Part shown: positions 12,257 to 24,354 of the stretch, in pieces | How the letters are laid out: each line of letters opens with the position of its first letter | How positions within the stretch are numbered: position 1 is the first letter of the stretch | NCBI GenBank assembly: GCA_026545765.1 | Contig: CM048843.1 | Coordinates: 5,190,001 to 5,254,000, forward strand | DNA length: 64,000 bases | Source: Plantago major | Taxonomy: Eukaryota; Streptophyta; Magnoliopsida; Lamiales; Plantaginaceae | Direction: 5' to 3' | Notes under the pieces: model-generated | Databases searched by the model: none | Told to the model about the DNA's origin: nothing | What the model saw: only the letters and a program-made list of their open reading frames with translations | Translations under genes and position numbers: made by a program

Positions 12257-13954
12257 TGTTGGTCCAGATAACGGCAAGGTAAAAGACTAGAGGGGGGGGG
12301 GGTGAATAGTCTTTTAAAACTTTTGTCGATAACAAATATTTCTCAGATATCTGAATGGATATCCGATACTTAGAATCAGAGTGCGGAAAACTTTAATAAA
12401 GATAAGTGTAGAAACAGTTAATAAGTGTGTGTGTGTGTTGCTGAAGTATAAATACAGAAATGTAAATGACACAGCAAGTATAGTGGTATCTGGAGGTGGC
12501 GTAATCCTCTAACTAATCCACTTCGGTCTATCAGAGACCTAGAATTCACTAGAACAGATAATTGAGATAACCTTACAAAAATCCTATTCTAAGATTCTGA
12601 ACAATTGGTTCCCAACCAAAAGTTCCCCCTGAGTTGTTCCCTAGCTTCTTCAGCCAAGTACTTCCTATACTCAAAAACCTTTGAGTTGTTCCCTAGCTTC
12701 CCAAGCTAAGTACTTCCTATACTCAAAAACCTTGGAGTTATTCCTTAGTTTCCCAAATCAAGTACTTCCTATACTCTAACCTTGAGTTATTCCCGATTTT
12801 TCAACCTAAGTACTTCCTGTACTCCACGCCGGTTTTGGTGTTGGTTTCGGTTTGAGTTGTCAGATGAGCGTCTTAATAACTTTTCAGTTATTCAGATAGC
12901 TCTGTGAATCTGAGTTACTTAATACACTTACAGCGTATGGTATCAACTTCGATTTTACTGATCCAAGTCTTATGATATCTGTTCAAGAGAATGAATCTCA
13001 GATAGTAGATCTCATGATTCAACTCCTTCACAGATAGCTTTGCTTGTTTAGGATCAGGACACTTAGAACTTCAGTGTTTACTCAAGATCACAAGCTTTAG
13101 TCGCAACAGAAAGCTTTGATAATAAGTAAGATGCTTTGAGAGAGTAGGATGTTCAGAGTTCTATGTTTCAGCGTATGCAATGTGTGTTCTCTCAAGCTGT
13201 CTAAGTGTTGATATTTATAGATGAATTTGAGTACCGTTTGAATAGTATCCGTTAGGCTCAAATTCGAACTATCGATATCTGTGTATAGTACTGTAGCAGG
13301 TTTTGTCTTCTTCTCAGAAGTTGCCGTTGCCTTTACTCAGACATCTCTGTCCGTGCATTAAATGCATTGTACTATACTTTTTGTCCTGTAGTGTCAACGG
13401 AACTATGCTTTGTATCAGAGAGTAGACTTGTTGTCTGATTCTTTGCACATCCTTTTCTTCATTCTTCAGATACCACTTGTTATTTATTGAAACAACTTTG
13501 TTTGCAATATATGTTTCTTTTTCAGAAACGAGTTTAACGCTCAAGGTATCTGAGAATAGACATCTGTGGACACTTTCCTTGTCTTCAGATATGTATCTCA
13601 TTTCTCAGATATCTCTTGTGACACAGTTTGTTTGAAACTGTTCGCGTCTACAAGATATCTGGCTAAGATATCTGAACAACAAATTCAGTAATCTTGCGCA
13701 GTTTTCTTCAAGTCTTCAATTCTTGTTGAGCTTTCTGTTTGGATGTCTTCTTCTTGGTCTTCTCTTCATAAAATAAAAATTACATTTTGAGACCTAACAT
13801 CCTATACAAGATTAGCTAGACTATCATACTAAGTGAGTTTCCTCTTTTACAATGTTCAAGTGAACCAAGAGTACTAATCACCTTTCTGAGACTAAGATAA
13901 GTCATTATGTTGCTGAACAAAATCTAAACAGATATTCTAACAAAATATCTAACA
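12257..13954 (-). repeat. 5' LTR of family A copy 1
   Basis: 1698 bp, minus-strand ends TGTTAG and CCAACA. It holds a promoter-like CTATAAATATC (minus strand, about 13207-13217), a poly(C) tract (plus-strand G run at 12292-12301) shortly before the 3' end, and a block of short degenerate repeats of the form 'aagtacttcctatactc' (about 12650-12830, plus strand). Related LTRs occur at 16409-18139, 35608-37267 and 52522-54167. Confidence 0.95.
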
Positions 13955-14087
13955 CCGAGTCTTCACCATCAAACCCTTCTCAATTTGCTGCAGAAACCCA
14001 TGTTAATTTGGGAAATGCGCCGTTCGACCTGCCAAAGGATCTAAGGGATGATGATGAAAGCCCAATGGGGTAGAGAAAGATACTTCC

Positions 14088-15593
14088 ATGGAGGATGCTG
14101 GGAAAGATATTGAACATACTGAAGTTCAACATGCAGATCTGGGAGAAAACCCCCAAAACCCTTCATCTGTTGAGAAGGATGATGTGCAACAAGCTGAAAA
14201 AACAGGGGAAAAGGCTACTGATGGCCTGAATGGTGATGAGAATCAGACCAGCATGCACTCTGAACATGTTGAGAAGTCTGCAAAAGAGCCTACTACTGAA
14301 CCAGTTGTTGTGGAAGATTGGAAGTCAGATGACTCAGAGAAAACACAAAGCGACCCTATGAATGTAGATGAGGATGTTGTTTCAACATCGGCTGCTCATA
14401 ATAATAACAATGAAGTGAATGATGAAAGCTCTGATGATCTGAAGGATTATGAGCCAGAAACGGAAGATGACTCTAAGGATGAGTCAATGATTGATGAAGA
14501 AGATCTGAGCAATGCCGATGAAAGCTCAGATGACTCTGAAGACTATGAGGTCAAGGAGGAAGAGTCTGAAGATGAATCACTTGATGATGAGGATGTCATT
14601 CTTGGAGAAGATCAGATTGAAGATCCTGAGGTAAATGATCTACCCTCTGAACCTGTTTTTGTAGATGGTTCTGATTGGGATGAAGATGCAGTCTCTCATT
14701 TATTCTATGCTAACAAGAACTTAGAAAAATATGAGAAAATAAAAAATAATGCAATGGATGTTGAGAAGGTAATAAAAGAGGAATCATTTGAAGAGTATAA
14801 CTTAGTTGCTTACCTGAAGAAAAGGAACCTTTATCATGCTGTTACCCAATATGCAGCCTTTGTTCCTGAAATCATCAAAGAATTCTATGCACATTTATCT
14901 GAGAATTTTGGTATTGAAGGGCATGGTAAACATCACTGTGTGTATCTTAGGGGTGATGTATTTTTCTTGAATTCTAAGGATATCAATACTGTGCTGCATA
15001 GAAATAGGGATGAGGTTGAGACCCCTGTGGAGGTGACTATGGATGAGATTGCTAGGGAGCTAACTGCAGGAAAACTACAATCTTGGCCTAGTGGTACTTT
15101 GGACTTGAAATATTGTTGTTCTCTAGTCTATGTTCTTGCCAGGATCAGAGGCCATTTGATTCTCCCATCCACCATCTTTGCAGTCCTTCAGTTGCAGGGT
15201 ATTGAGGTCAAAGCCGATGATGTCTATCATTCCAACTTCAAATCCATCACAGTCACCAAGCAACTGCTGGAAACACATGACAGGATCTGTGATCTTCCAT
15301 GGGTGGATCCTGAAGTTCCTGTGAACATGGATGTGGAGGAGAATATTCCTCTTCCTACAGGCAATGCCGATGCACCAGAAAGTTCTGTGGCTGCTGCTCA
15401 ACGCTCCAATGTTGGCCTACATGTTGGTTCAACATTGATCCCTAGCATTGAAACTCTTTCTGAAGGTATCCTAACTAATCAGGACAAGCTGATTCTGGAG
15501 CAAATCAAAGGACTTGATGAGCAGATCTCTAACAATCTGAAGTTCAGAAGCACTCTAGTATCTTTTCTTTCCTCACAAAAAGGGGGAGAATAG
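14088..15593 (+). CDS. Downstream extra ORF of family B Sirevirus, plant-transposon-protein domain
   Basis: An uninterrupted 501-codon frame. Residues 1 to about 190 are acidic and low complexity (Asp/Glu/Ser-rich, repeated 'ESSDD' blocks). Residues about 238-405 form a folded-looking segment with LVAYLKKRNLYHAVTQYAAF and EIIKEFYAHLSENFG followed by VYLRGDVFFL, which matches the pattern of the 'putative plant transposon protein' domain (Transposase_32-like; EFYANL followed by a VRG/V-F-S block). The C-terminus is helical and ends KGGE just before the polypurine tracts. Coding sequence also seems to precede the ATG, so the true start may be in the part separated off by the neighbouring element. 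Function is unknown; in related elements this position holds an envelope-like frame. No signal peptide or transmembrane helix is evident. Confidence 0.75.
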   Translation: MEDAGKDIEHTEVQHADLGENPQNPSSVEKDDVQQAEKTGEKATDGLNGDENQTSMHSEHVEKSAKEPTTEPVVVEDWKSDDSEKTQSDPMNVDEDVVSTSAAHNNNNEVNDESSDDLKDYEPETEDDSKDESMIDEEDLSNADESSDDSEDYEVKEEESEDESLDDEDVILGEDQIEDPEVNDLPSEPVFVDGSDWDEDAVSHLFYANKNLEKYEKIKNNAMDVEKVIKEESFEEYNLVAYLKKRNLYHAVTQYAAFVPEIIKEFYAHLSENFGIEGHGKHHCVYLRGDVFFLNSKDINTVLHRNRDEVETPVEVTMDEIARELTAGKLQSWPSGTLDLKYCCSLVYVLARIRGHLILPSTIFAVLQLQGIEVKADDVYHSNFKSITVTKQLLETHDRICDLPWVDPEVPVNMDVEENIPLPTGNADAPESSVAAAQRSNVGLHVGSTLIPSIETLSEGILTNQDKLILEQIKGLDEQISNNLKFRSTLVSFLSSQKGGE

Positions 15594-15680
15594 ATACTTG
15601 AATTTTTTAAATTTGTTTTACTACTGAACAATTTCTACTCATTTTGGGTCTGTAATATGTTAAATACTCTAGAACTTATC

Positions 15681-15817
15681 TTAGCTGTCTGATTAAGGGG
15701 GAGATTAACTTAGCTATCTGATTAAGGGGGAGATTAGCTCTTAAGTTGTTCTTAGTTATGTTTCTACTAACCCCTTGTTTTGTTTTGTGATGAAAGACTA
15801 AGATTAAGGGGGGAGAT
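15681..15817 (+). repeat. Clustered polypurine tracts before the family B 3' LTR
   Basis: The block GATTAAGGGGGAGATT occurs twice in a 29-bp tandem repeat (15681-15709 and 15710-15738), and a third purine run, AAGATTAAGGGGGGAGA, ends at 15817 directly against the LTR start TGAAAG. The last one is the tract expected to prime plus-strand synthesis; the two upstream copies are additional. Confidence 0.8.
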
Positions 15818-16408
15818 TGAAAGTGCAGTACGCACTTGTATTTTGATAATCTTGTCTTTCAATAATCAGTTCCAAGTTTGTGTTTTTTGTTGTTGTTTGT
15901 GAAGCTGCAGGACTACCAATGTTGTATAACATTGTGACAGGATAGAATTCAATGCTGGCATAACATTGAAGATATAACATTGCAGTCGACATCAAGAACA
16001 AAGCACATTGGACAGGAAACTTGGACTGGAAGTATTTACAAATCGAACAAGAGATGATTTAAGGAAAAAGAACAACTTGTGGTGAAAGCAAGAAGGAATA
16101 TATTTTATGAAGAATCAAAATATGGAAATTCCTTCTATGCGTATATTGAAGAAAACAAGAAAAAGGAAATTGCCTTTGCCGAGATTCTATTGCCCCTGCT
16201 GAGTTCCTATTGCCTTTCGACTTGGATGGAAGTGGTCGATATATCAAGTATATATACAAGGACTCAGTCGAGCAATCATTAAGCCTTTTTTGTTGATCAA
16301 TCAAGATTTTATTAAAAAGTTTAGGCTTCTTGTTTTCTGCTAGCTTTAGAGTTTGTCTAAGAGTATTCATTGTTGGAATAACTCTTTCAAACATCGACCT
16401 AGAATAAC
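15818..16408 (+). repeat. Family B 3' LTR, left portion
   Basis: Starts TGAAAGTGCAGTACGC right after the polypurine tract. It is interrupted at 16409 by a solo LTR; the right portion resumes at 18140 and probably ends near 18421 (GTTGTAACA). The right portion contains 'acattgttg' style short repeats (18345-18380). The exact outer end cannot be fixed without the partner LTR. Confidence 0.65.
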
Positions 16409-18139
16409 TGTTGGGAAATTTGTTGGGAAAATTGTTAGGAAATTTGTTAGATATTTTGTTAGAAATATCTGTTTAGATTTTGATCAGCAACATGATGACT
16501 TATCTTAGTCTCAGAAAGGTGATTAGTACTCTTGGTTCACTTGAACATTGTAAAAGAGGAAACTCACTAAGTATGATAGTCTAGCTAATCTTGTATAGGA
16601 TGTCAGGTCTCAAAATGTAATTTTTATTTTATGAAGAGAAGACCAAGAAGAAGACATCCAAGCAGAACAAGCTCAACGACATTGAAGACTTGAAGAAATT
16701 GCACAAGATTACTGAAACTGTTTTTCAGATACCTTAGCCAGATATCTTGAAGACACGAATAGTTTTAAACAAACTGTGTCACAAGAGATATCTGAGAAAT
16801 AAAAGGCCTATCTAAAAACAAGGAAAGTGTCCACATATATCTATTCTCATATACCTTGAGCATTAACCACATTTCTGAAAAAGAAATATATATATTGCAA
16901 ACAAAGTTGTTTCAATAAAAGTGGTATCTGAAGATTGAAGATAAGGACGTGCAAAGAATTAGATAACACTAGTCTCTGATACAAAGCATAGTTCCGTTGG
17001 CACTACATGACAAAAAGTATAGTACAATGCATTTAATGCACGGACAGAGATCTCTGAATAAAAGCAACGGCAGCTTCTGAAGAAGAAGACAAAACCTGCT
17101 ACAGTACTATACACAGATATTAATAGTTTGAATTTGAGCCTAACTGATACTATTCAAACGACACTCAAATTCATCTATAAATATCAACACTTAGACTGCT
17201 TGAAGAGATACACAAGACACGACGCTGAAACACAGAACTTACTGAACACCTTACTCTCTCAAAGCAACTTACTTATCCTCAAAGCTTTCTGTTGCGACCA
17301 AAGCTTTTGATCTTGAGTAACACTGAAGTTCTAAGTGTCCTGATCCTAAACAAGCACAGCTATCTGTGAAAGAGTTGAAACGAAAGATCAAGTATCTGAT
17401 ATTCATTCTCTTGAACATTTATCTAAGACTTGGGTCAGTAAAAAGAACAAGATACCATACATTGAAAAGTGTATTAAGTATACTTGATTCACAAAGCTAT
17501 CTGAATAACTGAATAAGTTATTAAAGAAGCTCATCTGACAACTTAAACCAAAACCAACACCATAACTGGCGTGGAGTACAGGAAGTACTTAGTTTGAAAA
17601 ATCAGGGAATAACTCCAAGGTTACCGGAGTATAGGAAGTACTTGATTTGGGAAACTAAGGAATAACTCCAAGGTTATTGAGTATAGGAAGTACTTAGCTT
17701 GGGAAGCTGGAATAACTCAAAAGGTTTCGATGCGAAGTACTTGGCTGTGAAAGCCGGGGAACAACTCAGGGGGAACACTTGGTTGGGAACCATTTGTTTA
17801 AAGGAATCTTAGAATAGGATTTTTGTAAGGAGAACTCAATTATCTATTCTAGTGAATTCTAGGTCTCTGGAAGACCGAAGTGGATTAGTTGGAGGATTAC
17901 GCCACCTCCAGATACCACTATACTTGTTGTGTTATTTACCTTTCTGTATTTACATTTCAGCAACACACACACACACACTTTAACTGTTTCTGCACTTATC
18001 TATATTAAGTCTTCCGCGCTCTGATTCTAAGTATCAGATATCTATTTAGATATCTGAGAAATAGTTTTTATCGACAAAAGTTTTAAAAGACTATTCACCC
18101 CCCCTCTAGTCTTTTACTTTGCCGTTATCTGGACCAACA
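16409..18139 (+). mobile_element. Solo LTR of family A (TSD ATAAC)
   Basis: 1731 bp, TGTTGG at the left end and CCAACA at the right end, flanked by a perfect 5-bp duplication ATAAC (16404-16408, 18140-18144). Sequence is clearly related to the LTRs of the two family A copies, including the TATA stretch CTATAAATATC (about 17175-17185) and the poly(C) tract near the right end. No internal sequence is left, so it arose by LTR-LTR recombination after inserting into the family B LTR. Confidence 0.95.
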
Positions 18140-18421
18140 ATAACTTTTACTGTTAGTTCTTCTAGGGCTAGTTTTGGTTGTTTAATCAATCATCTGTGAT
18201 TGTATTAAACCTAGTTGATTAGATCTACTTTTCCTGTCAGTAGATATTTTGCCTAAAGGCGTGGCAAACATATTTATATATTGTTGGCTTGGTAATAGAA
18301 GTTTCATTCATTCATCCGCTGCCTATTGTTTATTGTGTTGAAGACATTGTTGAACAACATTGTTGTCAACATTGTCTATTGATCTTGTTCTAAGTACCAA
18401 TCCGGGATCCTACGTTGTAAC
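18140..18421 (+). repeat. Family B 3' LTR, right portion
   Basis: Continues the LTR that starts at 15818 after the nested solo LTR and its second ATAAC. The right boundary is placed at a CA dinucleotide near 18421 by inference only. Confidence 0.5.
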
Positions 18422-19359
18422 AATCACCATACCTTTGATTCCCTCTACGGATCTCGTGCACAGTGTGTACGGACACATATAAAATAGTGAGTGATTGGCA
18501 CTTGGAATCTCATGCTCATGAGCAGATTGGACAGACACATCTACTATGTCCGACATCAAACCTCTTATCTCCAGACAGGGGGGGGGGGTTCTTCAAAGGT
18601 ACCTGTTTGATCGAATCCGAGCACGGATCTGACGCATTGATCGTATAGCGACCCACCCGCCAGCAGCTCCCCGGAAAGGAAAAGTTCCTACCGGGTGGAT
18701 CGCACATACGACCGATAAGGTCATCCGTTATTCTACCCCCGGATCTGAACGTTTTCCACGATCTGTATTTTCTAACAACTAATCTCGAGCAATCATCCCC
18801 TCCAGACCCACACCACTCTCCAACTCAAGACAAGCGCCAATTTGAGAGTGGACGGGAGTCTCGAGGGGGAGACTAGTCAAGAAGGAGACTAGTCAAGAAA
18901 TCATCTTCTTATGGCTACTACCAGGCTCAAACTATGGAGACCTATCCGAGTTTGAGAAAAAAGTGGAAATTTTATGTGAGGATGAAATTGGAGTCGGATT
19001 TAGGTGATCAACGCAAAGGAGAGCTCGGGTATTTATAGACGGGACAAACCAATAAGCGTCCGACACGTAAGAAGAACCTTGACGTCGACAATGGGCTTGG
19101 GCCATCCGTAGGGCCGAACAGTGTTGGGTTGACTGAGCTTACCCTATCTGATCTAGACAAGCCCATTAACCACGTCTGCATTTGTACTTGCTGGTCATCT
19201 TACAGGGAGATTCGTATAAACATGATCCGACAAAGTAAGGATATGAAAAAGGTGACGATTTCATCTAATAAGGACAATCTGAATTTCATTAAAAAACCAT
19301 CTGAGCATACAGAAAATGGAGAGTACAATTTTCCGAGGTCCGAAGACCATACATATGTC

Positions 19360-19764
19360 AACGGGGCATACCCCGACTTATCCCTTCACTGGATTCCCGA
19401 GGTTGAGCCTTGAGATTCTGGGCCACCACCTTGAGCCCGACGAGCTTGCTGCTGCATTCGGATCCTCCTACGGATCATCTTTAGTGTCCGCTCTCTCTTC
19501 CTCGGCTTGCCTCCTGGCCACCACCGGACACAGAGGGGGATCGCCTTCAGGATCGAGAACAATTGAGTCATCTGTCGTGCCTTTACCAGGGTAAATCGGA
19601 GGGTGCATGTTCCCGCAAGCACAGTTTACCCAATGCTGACAGAAATCATACTTAGGATCATCCGGTTTTCCAGCGTTGGGGTTTCCCAAGTTGGGAACCA
19701 CTGCGCTGACATTAAGGTGAAGTTGCCTAGCTCGGACTGATTTTTCTCGAGCAGATTCCGACAT
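19360..19764 (-). pseudogene. Short antisense frame, first unit
   Basis: A minus-strand frame beginning MSESAREKSVRARQL at 19764, with a Cys/His-containing stretch (FCQHWVNCACGN) and a basic, Arg/Gln-rich tail. A TATA-like TATAAATAAGG (minus strand) lies near 19858-19868, about 100 bases upstream. Its end (plus strand GGGCATACCCCGACTT, about 19366) resembles the end of the longer cluster at 20292, which suggests duplication of a shared 3' region. Not recognised as any host protein. Confidence 0.4.
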
Positions 19765-20291
19765 CCTGGAGAAAGCTGACTTTTTCGAAGAATAAAATTT
19801 CTAAAAAAGGAGAGGTTGAAGAAGGGTAAAGCAGTGAGAAAGGAAGAATTACCATGCCCTTATTTATAGGAACGACGAATCTTTACGATCAAGCCACGTG
19901 TCCATCATCAGACGGCTCGGAAGATGAAAGGACGCAGTAATAATGACAATTTCACTGCTTCACCTTCCTCCTTCTAGAAGATTGCGCATCCCCATCAAGT
20001 AAACTGGTATAGTAAAAACGAACGGTCTGAGGATCAGAAAGATAATGATTTGATTATCTTGCATCAGGTGTCATTCAAAGCGATCCGCATTTGTAAGAGA
20101 TGTATATTGATGATAACTTAGCATATGAACGACGGATCAAGGGAAATAAAAGAGAAATTGAGTAATAATTCAAGGCATGAAAAGCATTGTACTGGGGATA
20201 ATTACTACGGACGAAGGAAAGGATACATATTGTACTTGGCAACATTCCGTGCCATCAAAAGATCATAATTCAAAGTGTTACAAATGTTCCA

Positions 20292-23200
20292 CAGGGCATA
20301 CCCCGGACTTCTCACTAAGGGGGAGGCTGGCTTGGTCCGACTTCAACAGCTGTAGGCGGATTGGTGGAAGACGGATTGGCAGCGGCACGGTCCGCGAGGG
20401 ATTCAGCAACTTCATCAAACGACGCCTCGATGCTCTCGAACAGGTTGAAATTCGCGTCATGGCCGACGATCCGAGCAGGCATGAAGTACCAGTCCTTTAG
20501 GTACGCCCTGTAGTTCTCAAAAGGCACGAAACATACCTTTTGAAGGGCATCCGGGACACACTTCGGGAGGAAGGGTCCGCCGTTCCTGATGTCGATCTCA
20601 CCTTCCTCGGTGACCAGCTCCGCAAATTCACACGCAGCCAACCGTTCATCCGACACATTGTCCACTGGGACCTCCACTCCATTAGCATCCGCGGAAGGAA
20701 TCAATCCTTCCGCCTTCCAATCGAAGTTCTGTGGAAGTAGTCCCTTGGCCTGCAACTGGCCGATAGCGGATGAAAACCCATCCAAGCGGGAAGCATCGGA
20801 CTTGTCCGCCATGAAAAACTTGAAGGAGTCCGACTTCATAAAGTCTCGGGCAGCCTCAAGGCGGGAAATTGGAGGTCCTCGAGGAGCACATCCTTCGAGT
20901 CCAGGAAGGCCTTCATCGACTTACTGATAAAATTCTCCTGCCACTCCAAGACCGATCTTACCTCCTGCCAGCTAGCCTTCAACTTATCAATCAGCGTATT
21001 CTTCTCTTTCAGCTGGGCTTCCGCCAGTTTAACCTTCTCCGCCTCCTCCGCGGATGCAGCCAAAGCCTTATGCAGGTCCTCCTCAATAGTGGCCCGCTCA
21101 CTGGCCTTCCACTGCATGGCTCTGATTATGCATCCGAGCTACAAAGAGTCCGCACAGGCAAAAGTTATATTTCTACCGTAATAAGCCGAAAGCAAGGAAA
21201 GGAAAACATTGATGTGCTGCTTACCCTCTGATGCAACTCATGGAGCTCTCCAACCCGCTCTACCTCGGGGAGTCCGCGACTCCGTTCGTATTCCGCGTCA
21301 AGAGCAGCTTGGTCGGACAACGACAGGATGGCGGCAAAATGTTGCCTCTTGGCTGCAAGGGCAGCATCCGAAGTTGCCTTCCTCTTGTTTCCCGAGGTAA
21401 TAGCGTCCCGCATCAACACATCCTGCTGAGGCGCGGATGCAGCAGAGGCCGGAGGCTTCGATGCAGTGGTGCTACGGGTTGCAGGACCTTTGCCTTTGTC
21501 AGGCACCACCAAAACTTGAGGATCTTCACCCGCCTTATTCCGCCTTTCCTCCTCTGCCGCAAACACCGCCGCATTTTTTGGGTCCGCCATAGGAAGACCT
21601 ATGGACGTGTTGATTATCTTGGCCCTTTGGCCAGTAGCGAGCTCAAGGGCTTGCTGCTCCCTCTTCTTTTCGCGGAGGGTTGACATGATATAATCAAACC
21701 AGTGAGCTACACAACGAAATAAAAGTGTCAGACACGGATACACAAAAGGAGAATAACAGGAATTTCGGAAATGAAAATTCATGGCAAGGCATTCAAAAGA
21801 AAGGAAAGCACAAATCCTAAGTTAAGGATCCTTACTGAAGTCAGTCTTTCCCCCAACTTCCACGGCATCTGTCAGTCCGCACAAGTAGGGCAGCGGATGA
21901 CAAATCAATCCGTGGAATGGATACGTAGGTGGATTGTTCTTCTTATGGATCTCCACCACCCACGGAGCCACATTCTTCGGAAGGGGGCGCCAGTCCGGGA
22001 TACTCTCCCTTAAGAACTTTTTTGGCAACCCCCACTGCTCTCGCCTCCTTGCGGACATTCCGGGCTTCAGGGCCATCCGCACAAAAATATATTTATCCCA
22101 CCACTTCGACCCCAAAGAAGAAATGGAGTCGGAAATGAAGTTGTAGGGTTTCCTATTTACAAAGGTATAAAAAAGGGGATTCCCCGGACTAAAAGCAACA
22201 TGGAAGAGATGCCTGAAGTTCTCAAAATTCACAGGCTACCCCTTCTTTTTACAAAAGACAACGAAATAGATAAGGTTACCCAAAGACTTTGGGATAACCT
22301 GGCTCGGACCGATCCCGATATGATTCAGGATGTGCTTCAGCTCGGGCGCAATAGGGATCTTCCACCCACATGTGAAGGCCACTTCGTGCACACACATATA
22401 TCCAGCGGGCGGATTGTAAAAGGCATGCCCGGGCTCTGGAACCATAATCTCAACGGATTCCGAAATCTCCCACTTCCGCCTCCACTCAGGAATGTCTTCA
22501 TGTTTTACTTTAGACGGACAAGTAGGGAGTAGCCCGTCCGCATTCAACTCTCCGTATTCATCCGCTATCACGACGGCGGACGCAGGACGAGGGAATTTGA
22601 TTTGCGCCGCCTTGGCCCCACGACCCTCAATCAGCGGAAGACTAGATTGAGCAGACACCCCAGGATGCACCACAATTCGACGCCCAGTGCGTCTTCGCGG
22701 GCGGGCAGCTTGAGAAGCTTCTTCATCTTCCTCCTCATCATCCTCTTCTTCTTCATCCTCCTCCTCTTCTCCACCTTCGGGTCTCCCAGACGTACTTGGG
22801 TTGGTCGAACCTTTTTCCACCACAACACGGTCCTCTACACCAGCCTCAAACATCTCTACATCATCCGCCTCCTGATCACTATCGCCTCCCTGCTCAGTCC
22901 GAGGTTCATTCGGACCAATGGAGCCCCAACACCACCTATGGTCCGAGATTGGACTAGCGACCTAGTCCTAGCAACGTCTCCCTGACCCACTGCCACGTCA
23001 GGATGAGTCTCTGCTGCACCACAGACCCTTTCTCCAGCGTTAGAGTCCCTGGAAGACACGAGCTCCACGACCAGATAGTCTCCTACGGATGTGGTTACGT
23101 CCACGGACTCAGTCCCCAAGTTTACTCCATCATCGTAACCTTGAGCCTCGTGGTGGTTCTGACTATCGCTCCCGGATATCCTAGGGCAGAAGGAAACAGA

Positions 23201-23900
23201 TTAGAAACGATGATTGTGATTGTCCGAGAGTTCACTTAGATATCTTATTAAGTCAAGCGATCCGAGGAAGTTCTACTTTACCAGATTTTCTGCATGAAGT
23301 ACAGTCTCATAACACTATGGGCACTAAACTTGGCACACAAAGACGTGCCATTGGCACTATTATCTACCCTACCCAGCACGTTAACAGGGACAACTTACAA
23401 AAGACTGTGTGCCAATCGGCACCAACACATCACCAAACAGGCATGCATTATCGAATTTTAGTTACATTGGACATGATATACAAGACGAATCAATAAGTTA
23501 CCAGTGAAGGAAGTTAGTACAATATCGCACACTGGAAGAGTATTCCAACTAAGTATACTACCGGAATCTACCACTAGCAGCATTTACAACCACTGAATCA
23601 ACAGGCAGGTAATCGACCAAGGGAGAAGCATACAAGCATGAAGCAAGCATATCATAACAAAGAAAAACTTCAGGAAGAATCGAGGTATACTTACGTGATA
23701 AAGTTGACTTGGTAAGTTTGGACGGACGACGAAGCCTTACTAGCTCTTCGAGAGTGCATATCTGAGGTGGAAAGTGCAAGATTTTGCGAGTTTTAGTTGC
23801 TCGGATTGCTCTTTGATTGCTCGGACTGTTTGAGAATCGCTCTGAGTATTCGAGGTGGCTAAAGTGTGAAAGCGACAGATTAGGTAACTATTTATAGGGG
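20292..23900 (-). pseudogene. Antisense Transposase_28-like frame cluster of the gypsy-type relic
   Basis: Minus-strand coding segments run from a TATA-like CCCCTATAAATAG (about 23887-23899) down to about 20292. In order they contain a short leader, an acidic block (EEEEDEEEEDDEEEDEE, near 22740), a block with VHEVAFTCGWKIPIAPELK and IGPSQVIPKSLGNLIYF followed by a block with ISSLGSKWWDKYIFVRMA (about 21822-22450), a region with a basic nuclear-signal-like GNKRKAT, and an Ala/Glu-rich coiled coil (about 20836-21117). The middle part fits the 'putative gypsy type transposon' domain (Transposase_28-like). Several gaps have intron-like GT-AG borders. Function unknown; the copy is broken. Confidence 0.6.
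23887..23899 (-). promoter_or_regulatory. Antisense TATA-like promoter
   Basis: The minus strand reads CCCCTATAAATAG about 110 bases upstream of the first Met of the antisense cluster (23779). Similar minus-strand TATA-like sites stand upstream of the shorter frame (about 19858-19868) and at about 19028-19038. Confidence 0.45.
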
Positions 23901-24334
23901 CAATTGGGGAAGCCGAAACGTCGCATCACCTGGATTCTAATCCCAACCATTGATCTTTTTAATCCAACAGCTGTGCCGGTTCGCAGAAGGCGCAATGACA
24001 TTACTCCCCAATTAATTATCCTCAGAAACGTCACATCACTTGAGTTTCAATCCCCACCGTTGATCTCCTCAAATCCAACGGTTGCATCGGTTCCTTCGGG
24101 ATCCTTTCCAATGGGCCGGATAGATGACATATTGGGCCTTTTGAACCACTGTTCATCAGCCCAAGTGAACCATTCCACATATTTGGCCCAACGGATGGCT
24201 TCCTTTACACTCTTCCACAGAGGGCTTCTTCAGATCCTAGCCGTACTCGGATCTATTTATCTCGGATACAAATACCTTTTCCATCTACAGTCCGAGCCAT
24301 TACATAACTCAACTCGGACTGTAGAAGGGAAAAG

Positions 24335-24354
24335 GGGGGGGGGGGGGGGGGGGG
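24335..24354. repeat. Poly(G) tract
   Basis: A near-pure G run of about 18-20 bases. Others in the window are at about 25255-25270 (C), 35641-35653, 44264-44284, 46371-46387 and 54119-54132 (C). All lie inside transposon sequence. Confidence 0.9.

Larger units (their letters stand above)
1..13954 (-). mobile_element. Ty1/copia Sirevirus-like LTR retrotransposon, family A copy 1 (3' end outside window)
   Basis: In minus-strand order the element has a 5' LTR (12257-13954), an initiator-Met tRNA primer site, gag, protease, integrase, RT, RNase H, an unusually long extra coding region, and a partial 3' LTR (1-849). Integrase before RT makes it Ty1/copia. The RT wording, a gag with a coiled coil and an extra frame downstream of RNase H point to the Sirevirus (SIRE/Maximus) lineage, whose members often carry an envelope-like frame there. 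LTR ends are TGTTAG and CCAACA. It is a fossil with many breaks in gag, pol and the extra frame. The close match of the two LTRs suggests a young insertion. It lies in the opposite orientation inside another Sirevirus whose sequence resumes at 13955. Confidence 0.93.
13955..18421 (+). mobile_element. Sirevirus-type Ty1/copia remnant, family B (3' part)
   Basis: To the right of copy 1 of family A a different plus-strand retroelement resumes: the tail of a coding region, a 501-codon frame (14088-15593), three polypurine-tract-like stretches and a 3' LTR starting TGAAAG at 15818. The LTR is split by a solo LTR with target duplication ATAAC (16404-16408 and 18140-18144) and resumes at 18140. Its outer end is uncertain, probably near 18421. 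Clustered polypurine tracts before the 3' LTR are known in Sireviruses. The upstream part of this element should lie left of the window, beyond the far LTR of copy 1. Confidence 0.75.

Noticed and set aside
20589-21683. Plus-strand frames opposite the antisense cluster
   Set aside because: Composition follows the complementary strand; minus-strand pieces have the domain-like content and coiled coil.
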